A program made the position numbers and the translations under genes. The notes under the pieces were generated by a model. That model saw nothing but the letters and a program-made list of their open reading frames with translations, had not been told where the DNA came from and did no database searches. 64,000 nucleotides of DNA from Pseudomonas sp. PA27(2017) (GTDB lineage: Bacteria; Pseudomonadota; Gammaproteobacteria; Pseudomonadales; Pseudomonadaceae). The DNA lies in contig NZ_MSXW01000038.1 in NCBI RefSeq assembly GCF_001945445.1, positions 1-64,000 on the forward strand, read 5' to 3'. Positions 26,024 to 34,112 of the stretch are shown here, in pieces. Every line of letters begins with the position of its first letter. Position 1 is the first letter of the stretch.

Positions 26024-27327
26024 AATTCGTCCTCGCCTGTCTGTTGACCTTTGGGGTTTCCGGCAGCGCGTTCGCGCTGTATGGCGACGCCCGGCCCGAC
26101 GCCCCGGAGCTTGCCGTGCGCGGCGAGCATCCTGTGGGGGTGCGTACCCTCGAGCTGGTAAACCGCGATCAACTCGACGTGCTGGCCATCGATGCCAAGA
26201 ATCCAACACCGCGTTACGAGCGCAAATTGCGCCTGGAAATCTGGTACCCGGCGCTACTGCCGGCCGGGCAACAGGAGCTCACCACCTACCGCGACGTGCT
26301 GGGGGCCGGTGCCAACGACCCCAAACGCCCCAACACGCCGTTCGAGTTCCAGGGCCGTGCATTGCGTGACGCACCGGCGAGCGAGGGCCGTTATCCGTTG
26401 GTCATCGTCTCCCACGGCTACCCGGGCTCGCGCCTGCAGATGAGCTATCTGACCGAGCACCTGGCCTCCCACGGCTACGTAGTGGCGGCCATCGACCACA
26501 CTGAGTCGACCCGCGCGGACAAGGCGGGGTTTGCCAGCACGCTGCTCAATCGTCCGCTGGACGATCTGTTCGTTCTCGAACAACTAAACGTCATCAGCGA
26601 GGCCGGCAGTGGCAGCTTTCTGGCCGGGCGTGTAGACGCGCAGCGCACCGCTTTGCTGGGTTACTCCATGGGTGGCTACGGCGCATTGAATGCCGCAGGC
26701 GCCGGAGTCAGCGCGGTGGCCAGCAGCCTGGTGCCAGGCAAGGCGCTCGAACAACGACGTGCCGACAACCCCGTCTACGAAAGTGGTCGAGACCCACGAA
26801 TCAAGGCGTTGGTGCTGTTCGCGCCCTGGGGCGGGCGGCAGGGCATCTTCGATCAAGCCGGTCTGGCTGGCCTGCGCGTGCCGAGCCTGTTCATCGCCGG
26901 TGATCAGGATGACGTCTCCGGTTATCGCGACGGTATCAGGCGCCTGGTGGACGGCGCGGTGAATGCCGATCGTTACCTGCTGGTCTATCAGAATGCCCGC
27001 CACAACGTGGCGCCGAACCCGCCACCGCCTGCCGCCAGTAGTCATCCCGACGATTTCTCTGCCTATGCGGAGCCGGTGTGGGACAGCGCGCGGCTCAACA
27101 ATATCAACCAGCATTTCGTTCTGGCGTTTCTCGACCAGCAGCTCAAGGGGCTGGATAGAAAGGCCTATCTTGATTTGACGCCGCTGGCCGTCGACGGCAA
27201 ATGGTCGGTGGACGACGAGGGCCGCCAGCAGGCCGATCACAGCTACTGGCATGGCTTCAAGAATCGCAGCGCCGTGGGCCTCGAGTGGTACCGCCTGCCC
27301 GCCGCGCAACCGGCACCTATTCCCTGA
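26020..27327 (+). CDS. Secreted alpha/beta hydrolase (dienelactone-hydrolase-like)
   Basis: This 435-residue protein has a clear signal peptide (MKFVLACLLTFGVSGSAFA), so it is probably periplasmic or exported. The alpha/beta hydrolase fold shows the nucleophile elbow GYSMGG with Ser216, the oxyanion-side HGYPGSRLQ segment, an acid candidate in FIAGDQDD and a His in NARHNVAP. The mature protein has only two Met and no Cys. An ester- or lactone-hydrolysing step before uptake is plausible. The gene lies between the monooxygenase (4-nt overlap) and the reductase, so it belongs to the operon. Its substrate cannot be named. Confidence 0.82.
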   Translation: MKFVLACLLTFGVSGSAFALYGDARPDAPELAVRGEHPVGVRTLELVNRDQLDVLAIDAKNPTPRYERKLRLEIWYPALLPAGQQELTTYRDVLGAGANDPKRPNTPFEFQGRALRDAPASEGRYPLVIVSHGYPGSRLQMSYLTEHLASHGYVVAAIDHTESTRADKAGFASTLLNRPLDDLFVLEQLNVISEAGSGSFLAGRVDAQRTALLGYSMGGYGALNAAGAGVSAVASSLVPGKALEQRRADNPVYESGRDPRIKALVLFAPWGGRQGIFDQAGLAGLRVPSLFIAGDQDDVSGYRDGIRRLVDGAVNADRYLLVYQNARHNVAPNPPPPAASSHPDDFSAYAEPVWDSARLNNINQHFVLAFLDQQLKGLDRKAYLDLTPLAVDGKWSVDDEGRQQADHSYWHGFKNRSAVGLEWYRLPAAQPAPIP

Positions 27328-27340
27328 TGGAGAACTTCTG

Positions 27341-28384
27341 ATGACCTACATCGCCAACCCACAGCGCTACGAGCGTGTCCCGTACCGCCGCGTCGGCCGC
27401 AGTGGCCTGGTTCTGCCGGCCCTGTCTCTGGGCCTGTGGCACAACTTCGGCGACGCCACACCAATCGACAACCAGCGTGCGCTGCTGCGCACGGCGTTCG
27501 ATCTGGGGATCAATCACTTCGATCTGGCCAACAACTATGGGCCACCCTACGGCAGCGCCGAGATCAATTTCGGACGCCTGCTGCGCGAGGATTTCCGGCA
27601 GTACCGTGATGAGCTGATCATCTCCACCAAGGCCGGCTGGGACATGTGGCCCGGCCCCTACGGGCAGGGCGGCAGTTCGCGCAAGTACCTGATTTCCAGC
27701 CTCGACCAGAGCCTGCAGCGCCTTGGCGTGGACTACGTCGACATCTTCTATTCGCACCGCTTCGACCCGCACACGCCGCTGGAGGAAACCGCCGGTGCAC
27801 TGGCCAGCATCGTCGAGCAGGGCAAGGCGCTGTACATCGGCATCTCCTCCTATTCGGCAGGCAAGACCCTGGAAATCGCCGCGCTTTTACGGGCGCGCAA
27901 CGTGCCGCTGCTGATCCATCAGCCGGCCTACAACCTGTTCAATCGCTGGATCGAGAAGGATCTGCTGACGGCGACCGAGGAGGAGGGCGCCGGGGTAATC
28001 GTGTTTACCGCGCTGGCCCAGGGGCTGCTCAGTGACAAGTACCTCGATGGCATTCCCGCCGACGCTCGGGTCAATCGGCCGGGTGGCGCGTCACTGCGGC
28101 CCGAGCACCTGTCCGACGACAATATCGCTCGTGCCCGTGCACTCAATGAAATCGCCCAACGTCGCGGCCAGAGCCTGGCGCAGCTGGCGCTGGCCTGGAC
28201 CCTGCGCGATGCGCGGGTCACCTCGGCGCTGATCGGCGCGAGCAAGCCGGAGCAGATCATCGAGAACGTCGCGGCGCTGGACAACCTGGCGTTCAGCGCC
28301 GAGGAACTGGCGGAGATCGATCGTTACGCCGTCGAGGGTGGCATCAACCTCTGGGAAAAACCGTCGACCGACTGGCAGGAGTGA
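27341..28384 (+). CDS. Aldo/keto reductase (YghZ/GpR-like, AKR14 type)
   Basis: This 347-residue NADPH-dependent (beta/alpha)8 reductase resembles E. coli YghZ (L-glyceraldehyde 3-phosphate reductase). The catalytic tetrad is visible in order: Asp in HFDLANNYGPPYGSAE, Tyr in the same motif, Lys in ISTKAGWDMWPGPYG and His in YSHRFDP. A cofactor-binding ALIGASKPEQIIENV lies near the C-terminus. It has only two Met and no Cys. In this operon it could reduce an aldehyde released by C-S bond cleavage; that is inference. ATG 27341 follows a GGAG. Confidence 0.9.
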   Translation: MTYIANPQRYERVPYRRVGRSGLVLPALSLGLWHNFGDATPIDNQRALLRTAFDLGINHFDLANNYGPPYGSAEINFGRLLREDFRQYRDELIISTKAGWDMWPGPYGQGGSSRKYLISSLDQSLQRLGVDYVDIFYSHRFDPHTPLEETAGALASIVEQGKALYIGISSYSAGKTLEIAALLRARNVPLLIHQPAYNLFNRWIEKDLLTATEEEGAGVIVFTALAQGLLSDKYLDGIPADARVNRPGGASLRPEHLSDDNIARARALNEIAQRRGQSLAQLALAWTLRDARVTSALIGASKPEQIIENVAALDNLAFSAEELAEIDRYAVEGGINLWEKPSTDWQE

Positions 28385-28386
28385 GC

Positions 28387-29319
28387 ATGAAAGGTATGAA
28401 GTTAGCGCTTGCCGCACTGGGGTTGATCGCTCTTGCGCAGGCTGTGCATGCTGACCCGCAGACCTTGCGCATCGGCTATCAGAAAGGCTCGGTCAGCCTG
28501 GTGCTGGCCAAGGAACACGGCATGCTGGAAAAGCGTTTCGCCGACACCAAGGTGCAGTGGATCGAATTCCCAGCGGGCCCGCAAATGCTCGAAGCGCTGA
28601 ACATCGGCAGTCTGGACATTGGCGCCACGGGTGACATCCCGCCGATCTTCGCCCAGGCCGCAGGCGCCGATCTGTTGTACATCGCCGCCGAGCCACCGAA
28701 GCCCCAGGCCGAGGTCATCCTGGTGCCTAAAGACAGCGCCATCCAGTCGGTAAAAGAACTCAAGGGCCGCAAGGTCGCCTTGCAGAAGGGCTCTAGCGCG
28801 CACAACCTGGTGCTGCGTGCACTGCAGCGTGAAGGCCTGAGCTTTGCCGATATCCAGCCGATCTACCTGGCGCCTTCCGACGCCCGTGCCGCCTTCGAGA
28901 GCGGCAGTGTGGATGCCTGGGCGATCTGGGATCCGTTCTATTCGGCCATCGATCTGGAAGGCAAGGCGCGCCTGCTGGCCAATGGTGAAGGTCTGGGCTT
29001 TATCGGCCCGTTCTTCCTGGCTGCGCGGCCCTATGCCGAGGCCAATCCGGCGTTCATTGCGCAGTTGCTCGAAGAGCTCGGTCACGCCGAGGCACTGACC
29101 CGCGATGACAAGGCGGCGAGCATCAGCCTGCTGGCACGCTTCATGGGCTTGCCCGAAGCGGTGATCGAACGCACCTTCAGCCACCGCCCGCCATCGCCGC
29201 CTGTCCCGGTCACTGAAGAAATCGTCGCGGCCCAGCAGCGCACCGCCGACCTTTTTCTGGAAAACCGTTTGCTGCCCAAGCGGGTCGATGTGCGCAGCGC
29301 TGTCTGGAAGCCTTTATAG
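28387..29319 (+). CDS. SsuA-like aliphatic sulfonate ABC substrate-binding protein
   Basis: This 310-residue periplasmic binding protein has a signal peptide ending AVHA-DPQ. The SsuA/TauA/NrtA core follows: LRIGYQKGSVSLVLAKEHGMLEK, EFPAGPQMLEAL, GSLDIGATGDIPPIFAQAAG and SVDAWAIWDPFYSAI. By my count it has five Met (three after the signal peptide) and no Cys. GGAG overlaps the upstream stop. SsuB and SsuC partners are missing here, so it must borrow a permease/ATPase from elsewhere or feed the cluster in another way. The ligand is probably a sulfonate or sulfate ester. Confidence 0.9.
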   Translation: MKGMKLALAALGLIALAQAVHADPQTLRIGYQKGSVSLVLAKEHGMLEKRFADTKVQWIEFPAGPQMLEALNIGSLDIGATGDIPPIFAQAAGADLLYIAAEPPKPQAEVILVPKDSAIQSVKELKGRKVALQKGSSAHNLVLRALQREGLSFADIQPIYLAPSDARAAFESGSVDAWAIWDPFYSAIDLEGKARLLANGEGLGFIGPFFLAARPYAEANPAFIAQLLEELGHAEALTRDDKAASISLLARFMGLPEAVIERTFSHRPPSPPVPVTEEIVAAQQRTADLFLENRLLPKRVDVRSAVWKPL

Positions 29320-29398
29320 GCGCTTTGCTGGTGCGGTGGTAAAGGCATAAGCGGACATCGGGACGGGCAGGGATGCCCAGTCCATGCCCGTGATTTTT

Positions 29399-29422
29399 CG
29401 CGGGCATGGCCCGCTCCTACAG
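29399..29422 (-). repeat. Solo REP element
   Basis: CGCGGGCATGGCCCGCTCCTAC is a typical Pseudomonas REP (minus-strand reading GTAGGAGCGGGCCATGCCCGCG). It lies between the SsuA-like gene and the convergent cpxA. The other bases of 29320-29478 show no gene. Confidence 0.75.
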
Positions 29423-29478
29423 ATAATTACCAGTCCATCCCACGGGAACGATCGGCCGCTCCCGCCACCAAGCAGGCG

Positions 29479-30804
29479 TCAAACCGCTGTCTCCAGCGGC
29501 AGGATCAGTTTGGCGCTGAAACCGCCGTCCGGGTGGTTTTCCAGTTGCAGGCGACCGCCATGACGTTCTGCGGCGCGGCGGGTGATGGCCAGGCCGAGGC
29601 CGTGGCCGGCAGCGCTCTGGCCGGGGGCGCGGAAGAACGGTTCGCCGAGTTGGAGCAGGTGCTGTTCGGCAACGCCGGGGCCGTGGTCGCGGACTTCCAG
29701 GTACACCTCATCGGTGCGACGAACGAAATTCAGCTCGATAGGCTGGCCCTCGGGGCTGAAGCGCAGGGCGTTACGCAGCAGGTTGTCCAGCGCCCGCTCG
29801 AGCATGTCTGGCCAGCCGATCAGGTGCATGCCCGGCTGCAGGCTGACATCCAGCTGCTGTTCGGGATGGCTGAGTTTGACGTCCTCGCGCAGTTTGCTGG
29901 CCAGTTGTGCCAGATCGATGCTCTGTGAAGAACCCGGCTCCGCATCGAGGCGGGCTAGGGTGAGGATTTCGCTGATCAGGTCTTCGAGGCGGTCGCACTC
30001 GCGGGTCAGCCGCGGCCAGAGTTTCTCGCGCTCGGCCGGCTCGGCGCGCTCGGCCAGGGCCAAGGCGATGCGCAGGCGGGCCAGGGGCGAGCGCAGCTCG
30101 TGGGACACGTCACGCAGCAGCTGGCGCTGGCTGCCGATCAGGTCCTGCAGGCGTGCGCCCATACGGTTGAAGTCGTTAGCCAGTACGCCCAACTCGTCAC
30201 GCCGGCTGGCCAGCCGCGCCAGGCTGTTCTGCTGGTAGGCGGTTTGCCCGAGGTCATGCACCGCACCGCGCAGGCGATCCAGTGGGCGGGTGATGGACAG
30301 GGTCAGCAGCAGGCTGAACAGGGTCAATACCACCAGGGCGATGCCCAGGGCGCTGAGCGGCCACAGCAGGCTGCCGCGGTGCCAGGCGTCCAGTTCTGGG
30401 TGCGGAATGCGGTAGATGAACAGGTAGGTTTCACCGCTGACCGGGCTGGTGTAGTCGGTGGTCAGGCGCCGCCAGGGTAGGTGCTTGTCGCCCCGGTTGC
30501 GCTCTTCGAAGGCCGCCGCACGGGGCGGGAAGGTGCCGCGAACCGCTGGCTGACCCGCTTCGGTCAGCACCTGGGTATCGATGCGAAAACGCCGCTTGCG
30601 CTGCTCCAGTACGTCCTGGGCGGCGCGTGGGCCGTCTTTCTCGAAAATCCGAACCCACTCGGCTGGCAGGTCCTCCAGGCCGGGATGCTGATTGAGGATC
30701 CAGGTGTCCTGGTTCAGGGCGCGCCCGAGCAGCATGGAAAGGCCTGCGACCAGGGCGATGGCCAACCAGAAGCTGCCGAGAATCCGCCAGAACAATGAAC
30801 GCAC
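29479..30804 (-). CDS. cpxA: Sensor histidine kinase CpxA/CpxS-like
   Basis: This 441-residue inner-membrane sensor kinase has a first membrane helix (FWRILGSFWLAIALVAGLSMLL), a periplasmic domain of about 130 residues and a second helix (LWPLSALGIALVVLTLFSLLLTL). A HAMP linker and the HisKA motif VSHELRSPLARL with His235 follow, then the HATPase N-box NLLRNALRFSP and G-boxes DHGPGV and GHGLGLAI. I chose GTG 30804, preceded by GAGGAG, because it lies directly before the first membrane helix. It is the third gene after cpxR and the CpxP-like gene, as in P. aeruginosa. A 53-bp palindromic element separates it from the CpxP-like gene. Confidence 0.9.
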   Translation of the reverse strand: MRSLFWRILGSFWLAIALVAGLSMLLGRALNQDTWILNQHPGLEDLPAEWVRIFEKDGPRAAQDVLEQRKRRFRIDTQVLTEAGQPAVRGTFPPRAAAFEERNRGDKHLPWRRLTTDYTSPVSGETYLFIYRIPHPELDAWHRGSLLWPLSALGIALVVLTLFSLLLTLSITRPLDRLRGAVHDLGQTAYQQNSLARLASRRDELGVLANDFNRMGARLQDLIGSQRQLLRDVSHELRSPLARLRIALALAERAEPAEREKLWPRLTRECDRLEDLISEILTLARLDAEPGSSQSIDLAQLASKLREDVKLSHPEQQLDVSLQPGMHLIGWPDMLERALDNLLRNALRFSPEGQPIELNFVRRTDEVYLEVRDHGPGVAEQHLLQLGEPFFRAPGQSAAGHGLGLAITRRAAERHGGRLQLENHPDGGFSAKLILPLETAV

Positions 30805-30884
30805 GAGAGACTCCTCAAACGACAAAAGCCTGCGCCAGGTGAATGGCGCAGGCAGTATGGGGCTGGCCGCTATCACGGCCAGCA

Positions 30885-30937
30885 TAGGGTCCGTCACCGT
30901 TTCAACGCGGCCGTGCTTGAAACGGCAACAGATCCCA
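30885..30937. repeat. TAGGGTC...GATCCCA palindromic element, copy 1
   Basis: This 53-bp element starts TAGGGTCCGT and ends GGCAACAGATCCCA. A perfect 9-bp stem CCGTTTCAA/TTGAAACGG lies inside it. It shares the ends GGGTC(T/C)GT and GGCAACAGA(C/T)CC with the element at 36118-36172. It sits between the CpxP-like stop and cpxA and could form a hairpin in the operon transcript. Confidence 0.6.
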
Positions 30938-30940
30938 GGA

Positions 30941-31351
30941 TCAGCCAGCTTTCTTGTGTTCGGCTTTCCAGGCTTCGAAGGCTTCGCGGTCGGCTTTGCG
31001 TTCTTTCATCTTGGCGACCTGCTCGTCGAAAGTCTTCTGCTGCTCGGGCGTCAGCACGGCGCGAATGGCGCTTTGCTGCTTGTCGCGGGACGCCTTGCGC
31101 TCGCTTTCCAGAGCCTTCTTGTCAGCCTCGGGCAGTTTGTCCAGATAGCGTTGGGTCAGTTCGCGATCGTTCTTGCGCTGTTCGCCCATCAGTTTGTGAA
31201 CCTGGCGTTGCTGCTCCTTGCTCAGGTCCAACTCATGGAACATGCGGGGGCCTGGGCCCGGGCCGCCTGGGCGGTGATCGTCACCGGGGGCAGCCATGGC
31301 CAGGGTCGGCAGGGTCATGGCGAGGAGCAGGGCGGTCATGGTCTTGCGCAT
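30941..31351 (-). CDS. CpxP/Spy-like periplasmic LTxxQ protein
   Basis: This 136-residue protein has a signal peptide (ALLLAMTLPTLAMA-APG). The helical, strongly charged mature part has two LTxxQ-like motifs (DLSKEQQRQVHKLM and VLTPEQQKTFDEQV), the hallmark of CpxP/Spy. In enterobacteria these are periplasmic chaperones, and CpxP also restrains CpxA. Its position between cpxR and cpxA supports the CpxP-like assignment. A GTAAA-N6-GTAAA CpxR-box-like sequence lies 83-98 bp upstream of its start. A Gly/Pro-rich stretch near the N-terminus (RPGGPGPGP) is unusual. Confidence 0.87.
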   Translation of the reverse strand: MRKTMTALLLAMTLPTLAMAAPGDDHRPGGPGPGPRMFHELDLSKEQQRQVHKLMGEQRKNDRELTQRYLDKLPEADKKALESERKASRDKQQSAIRAVLTPEQQKTFDEQVAKMKERKADREAFEAWKAEHKKAG

Positions 31352-31433
31352 GGTGTATCTCCTTGTCTCGAAACCGGCCAGTTGCCGGATGTGCCCAGAT
31401 TAGGGCTTTCAAGGTAAGGCGCAGTCAGCCAAG

Positions 31434-31449
31434 GTAAAGGCAGGGTAAA
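31434..31449. promoter_or_regulatory. CpxR-box-like site
   Basis: GTAAAGGCAGGGTAAA is two perfect GTAAA half-sites with a 6-bp spacer, matching the CpxR consensus GTAAA-N(4-8)-GTAAA. A third GTAAA lies at 31465. It sits between cpxR and the CpxP-like gene, which it would let phospho-CpxR activate. Confidence 0.75.
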
Positions 31450-31485
31450 GAGCGCTGTCGCAGTGTAAAGCGGCCAGGGCATGAA

Positions 31486-32169
31486 TCAAGGTGCGTAGTA
31501 ATAGCCGCGCCCACGCAGCGCGACCACGCGCGGACGGCCATCGGAGTGCGGGCCGATCTTCTTGCGTAGGTTGCTGACGTGCATGTCCAGGCTGCGGTCG
31601 TAGAGGGTCAGCTTGCGGCCCAGGGCCAGCTGGGCGAGCGCCTGCTTGTCGACCGGCTCGCCCGGCTGCTTGAGCAGCGCCTCGAGCACCCGGCTTTCGG
31701 ACAGGGTCAGGACGATTTCCTGGCCTTCGGCACCCAGCGCGGCCACGCCACGGGCCGGGCTGAAACGCAGGTCGCCCAGCTCGATCTGGCTGGAGGTGGC
31801 CAGCGGCAGGCTACGCCGGAGTACGGCACGCAGGCGGGCGGTCAGCTCGCGGGGGTCGCAGGGTTTGGCCAGGTAATCGTCGGCGCCCAGTTCCAGGCCG
31901 AGGATTCGGTCCAGGGGTTCGCCGCGGGCCGAAAGCATCAGTACCGGCAAGTCGGGGTGCTCGCCGCGCAATTGCTTGAGCAGCTCCAGGCCGCTGCCGT
32001 CGGGCAGCATCACGTCCAGCACCACGGCGTCGGGCGCGCTTTGCATCAACGCCTGGCGCGCGCCCTGGCCGTCGTGGCGGGCAGTGACCTGGAAGCCTTC
32101 CTGGGTCAGCCAACTGGCCAGCAGGTCACAGAGTTCGACGTCATCGTCGATCAGCAGCAGCTCACTCAT
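31486..32169 (-). CDS. cpxR: OmpR-type response regulator CpxR
   Basis: This 227-residue regulator has a receiver domain with acidic pocket LIDDDVE, phospho-acceptor Asp52 in VVLDVMLPDGSGLELL, and the conserved Lys in DDYLAKPCDPREL. The winged-helix DNA-binding domain ends RSLDMHVSNLRKKIG and VVALRGRGYYYAP. Linkage to a CpxP-like protein and a sensor kinase identifies it as CpxR, the envelope-stress regulator. The gene follows yciI by 21 bp on the same strand and may share its promoter. Confidence 0.92.
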   Translation of the reverse strand: MSELLLIDDDVELCDLLASWLTQEGFQVTARHDGQGARQALMQSAPDAVVLDVMLPDGSGLELLKQLRGEHPDLPVLMLSARGEPLDRILGLELGADDYLAKPCDPRELTARLRAVLRRSLPLATSSQIELGDLRFSPARGVAALGAEGQEIVLTLSESRVLEALLKQPGEPVDKQALAQLALGRKLTLYDRSLDMHVSNLRKKIGPHSDGRPRVVALRGRGYYYAP

Positions 32170-32190
32170 GGCGGTGATGACGATTCCCTG

Positions 32191-32490
32191 TTACGGCAGT
32201 ACGTGCTTGAAGGGTTTGACCACGATGCTGGCGTAGACGCCGGCGGTGCGGAACGGGTCGGCGCTGGCCCAGGTCTTGGCGGCTTCCAGCGATTCGAATT
32301 CGGCGACGATCAGGCTGCCGGTGAAGCCCGCCGGGCCTGGATCGTTGCTGTCGATGGCCGGGTTGGGGCCGGCCAGTACCAGGCGGCCTTCGTTTTTCAG
32401 CTGTTCCAGGCGGGCCAGGTGAGCGGGACGAACGGAGAGGCGAAGCTCGAGGGAGTTTTCCACGTCGGTGGCGATGATGGCGTAGAGCAT
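32191..32490 (-). CDS. YciI family protein
   Basis: This 99-residue ferredoxin-like-fold protein of the YciI family starts MLYAIIATDVENS and has the conserved LVLAGPNP and ADPFRTAGVY segments (the Asp/His active-site-like pocket of the family). Its enzymatic role in pseudomonads is unknown. ATG 32490 gives the normal family length. It is 21 bp upstream of cpxR, a likely shared transcript. Confidence 0.88.
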   Translation of the reverse strand: MLYAIIATDVENSLELRLSVRPAHLARLEQLKNEGRLVLAGPNPAIDSNDPGPAGFTGSLIVAEFESLEAAKTWASADPFRTAGVYASIVVKPFKHVLP

Positions 32491-32605
32491 GTCGATCCTT
32501 GTGGGTGAGCCGCGAGAAAAGAGGCGAGAGAACAGAGCGATAGCGGGCAAGAATCTGCCGGCCGCGGCATAATAACAAACATGATTCGTCGGGAAAGCGC
32601 CCCTT

Positions 32606-33469
32606 ATGCAGGTTGATCTTCATTGCCACAGTACCGCTTCGGACGGCGCCCTGCCGCCTGCCGAGGTGGTCGCGCGGGCGCACGGGCGCGGCGTCACCAT
32701 GCTGGCGCTGACCGACCACGACACCCTCGAAGGGCTCGATGAGGCGCGCGCCACGGCAAGCGAGCTGGGCGTGCAACTGGTCAATGGCATCGAGTTGTCC
32801 TGTACCTGGGGCGGCGCGACCATTCATGTGCTGGGCTATGCCTTCGACAGCGACGCGCCGGCCTTGCGCCAGGCCAGCGCCGACCTGCACCAGGGCCGCT
32901 GGCTGCGCGCCGAGGAGATCTCCCGGCGCCTGGCGCTCAAGGGCATGGAGGGCGCGCTGGAAGGTGCGCGGGCCATTCAGCAGGCCCAGGGCGAAAGCGG
33001 CAACGCGCCGGCGCGGCCGCATTTCGCGGAGTTTCTGGTGCGCGGTGGCTTCGTCAAGGATCGCGCCGACGCCTTTCGCAAATGGCTGGGCTCCGGCAAG
33101 CTCGGCGACGTCAAGCAGCACTGGCCAACGTTAGATGAAACGCTCGAGACACTGCGCCAGTCCAATGCGTGGATCAGCCTTGCCCACCCCTGGCAGTACG
33201 ACTTCACGCGCAGCAAGCGCCGCAAACTGGTGACTGCATTCGCCGCAGCGGGCGGTCACTCGCTGGAGGTCGTCAACGGCATGCAGCCGGCCGAGCAGGT
33301 CGGTGGGCTGGCGATTCTGGCGCGTGAGTTCGGCCTGCTGGCCAGTGTCGGCAGCGATTTTCACGCTCCAGGCGATTGGTCGGAACTGGGTTTGTACCGG
33401 CCGCTGCCCGATGACCTTTCCCCGTTATGGACGCGTTTCGGCTGCGCGCCCTCGTACGAAGCCGTTTGA
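32606..33469 (+). CDS. rnm: PHP-domain exonuclease RNase AM (YciV)
   Basis: This 287-residue PHP-family metal-dependent phosphoesterase has motifs VDLHCHSTASDGALPPAEVV, LALTDHDTLEGL, a central SLAHPW and the C-terminal SVGSDFHAPG, which supply the metal-binding His and Asp residues. E. coli YciV/Rnm (RNase AM) trims 5' ends of rRNAs and degrades 3',5'-pNp. It starts a same-strand series: rnm, YciO-like, scpA, scpB, DUF1289 and rluB. Confidence 0.92.
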   Translation: MQVDLHCHSTASDGALPPAEVVARAHGRGVTMLALTDHDTLEGLDEARATASELGVQLVNGIELSCTWGGATIHVLGYAFDSDAPALRQASADLHQGRWLRAEEISRRLALKGMEGALEGARAIQQAQGESGNAPARPHFAEFLVRGGFVKDRADAFRKWLGSGKLGDVKQHWPTLDETLETLRQSNAWISLAHPWQYDFTRSKRRKLVTAFAAAGGHSLEVVNGMQPAEQVGGLAILAREFGLLASVGSDFHAPGDWSELGLYRPLPDDLSPLWTRFGCAPSYEAV

Positions 33470-33481
33470 GAGTTGCTAGCC

Positions 33482-34108
33482 ATGAGCCAGTTTTTTCAGA
33501 TTCACCCGGAAAGTCCCCAGGCCCGTCTGATCAAGCAGGCGGTCGACATCATCCGCAACGGTGGCGTGGTGGTGTATCCCACCGACTCGTCCTACGCGGT
33601 GGGCTGCCAGATGGGCGCCAAGAACGCCATGGAGCGGATTCGGCGCCTGCGTCAGCTCGATGACAAGCACAATTTCACCCTGGTGTGCCGCGACCTGTCG
33701 CAGCTCAGCACCTTTGCCAAGGTCGACACTGCCGCCTTTCGGCTGCTGAAGAACCACACGCCGGGGCCGTATACCTTCATTCTCAACGCCACCCGCGAAG
33801 TGCCGCGCATGCTGCTGCACCCCAAGCGCCGCACCATCGGCCTGAGGGTGCCCAGCCATCCCATCGCCGCGGCGCTGCTCGAGGAACTCGGCGAGCCGAT
33901 GATGAGCGTCAGCCTGATCCTGCCCGGCGAAGACCTGCCGATGAGCGATCCCTACGAGATGCGCCAGATGCTCGAACATCAGGTGGATCTGGTCATCGAC
34001 GGTGGTTTCGGCGGCCTGGAAGCCTCTACGGTAATCGGTCTGGTGGACGACGAGCCCGAGGTGATCCGCGTCGGTTGCGGCGATCCATCGCCTTTCGAGT
34101 CACGCTGA
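33482..34108 (+). CDS. YciO/Sua5-TsaC-like threonylcarbamoyl-AMP synthase family protein
   Basis: This 208-residue protein has the YrdC/Sua5 fold. Landmarks are GGVVVYPTDSSYAVGC, a KHNFTLVCRDL substrate-site region, PGPYTFIL and the nucleotide-binding GLRVPSHPIAAALL. YciO proteins are paralogues of TsaC. They bind the same type of ligands, but their part in t6A synthesis is doubtful. It lies 12 bp after rnm, in the operon. Confidence 0.9.
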   Translation: MSQFFQIHPESPQARLIKQAVDIIRNGGVVVYPTDSSYAVGCQMGAKNAMERIRRLRQLDDKHNFTLVCRDLSQLSTFAKVDTAAFRLLKNHTPGPYTFILNATREVPRMLLHPKRRTIGLRVPSHPIAAALLEELGEPMMSVSLILPGEDLPMSDPYEMRQMLEHQVDLVIDGGFGGLEASTVIGLVDDEPEVIRVGCGDPSPFESR

Positions 34109-34112
34109 TTCG

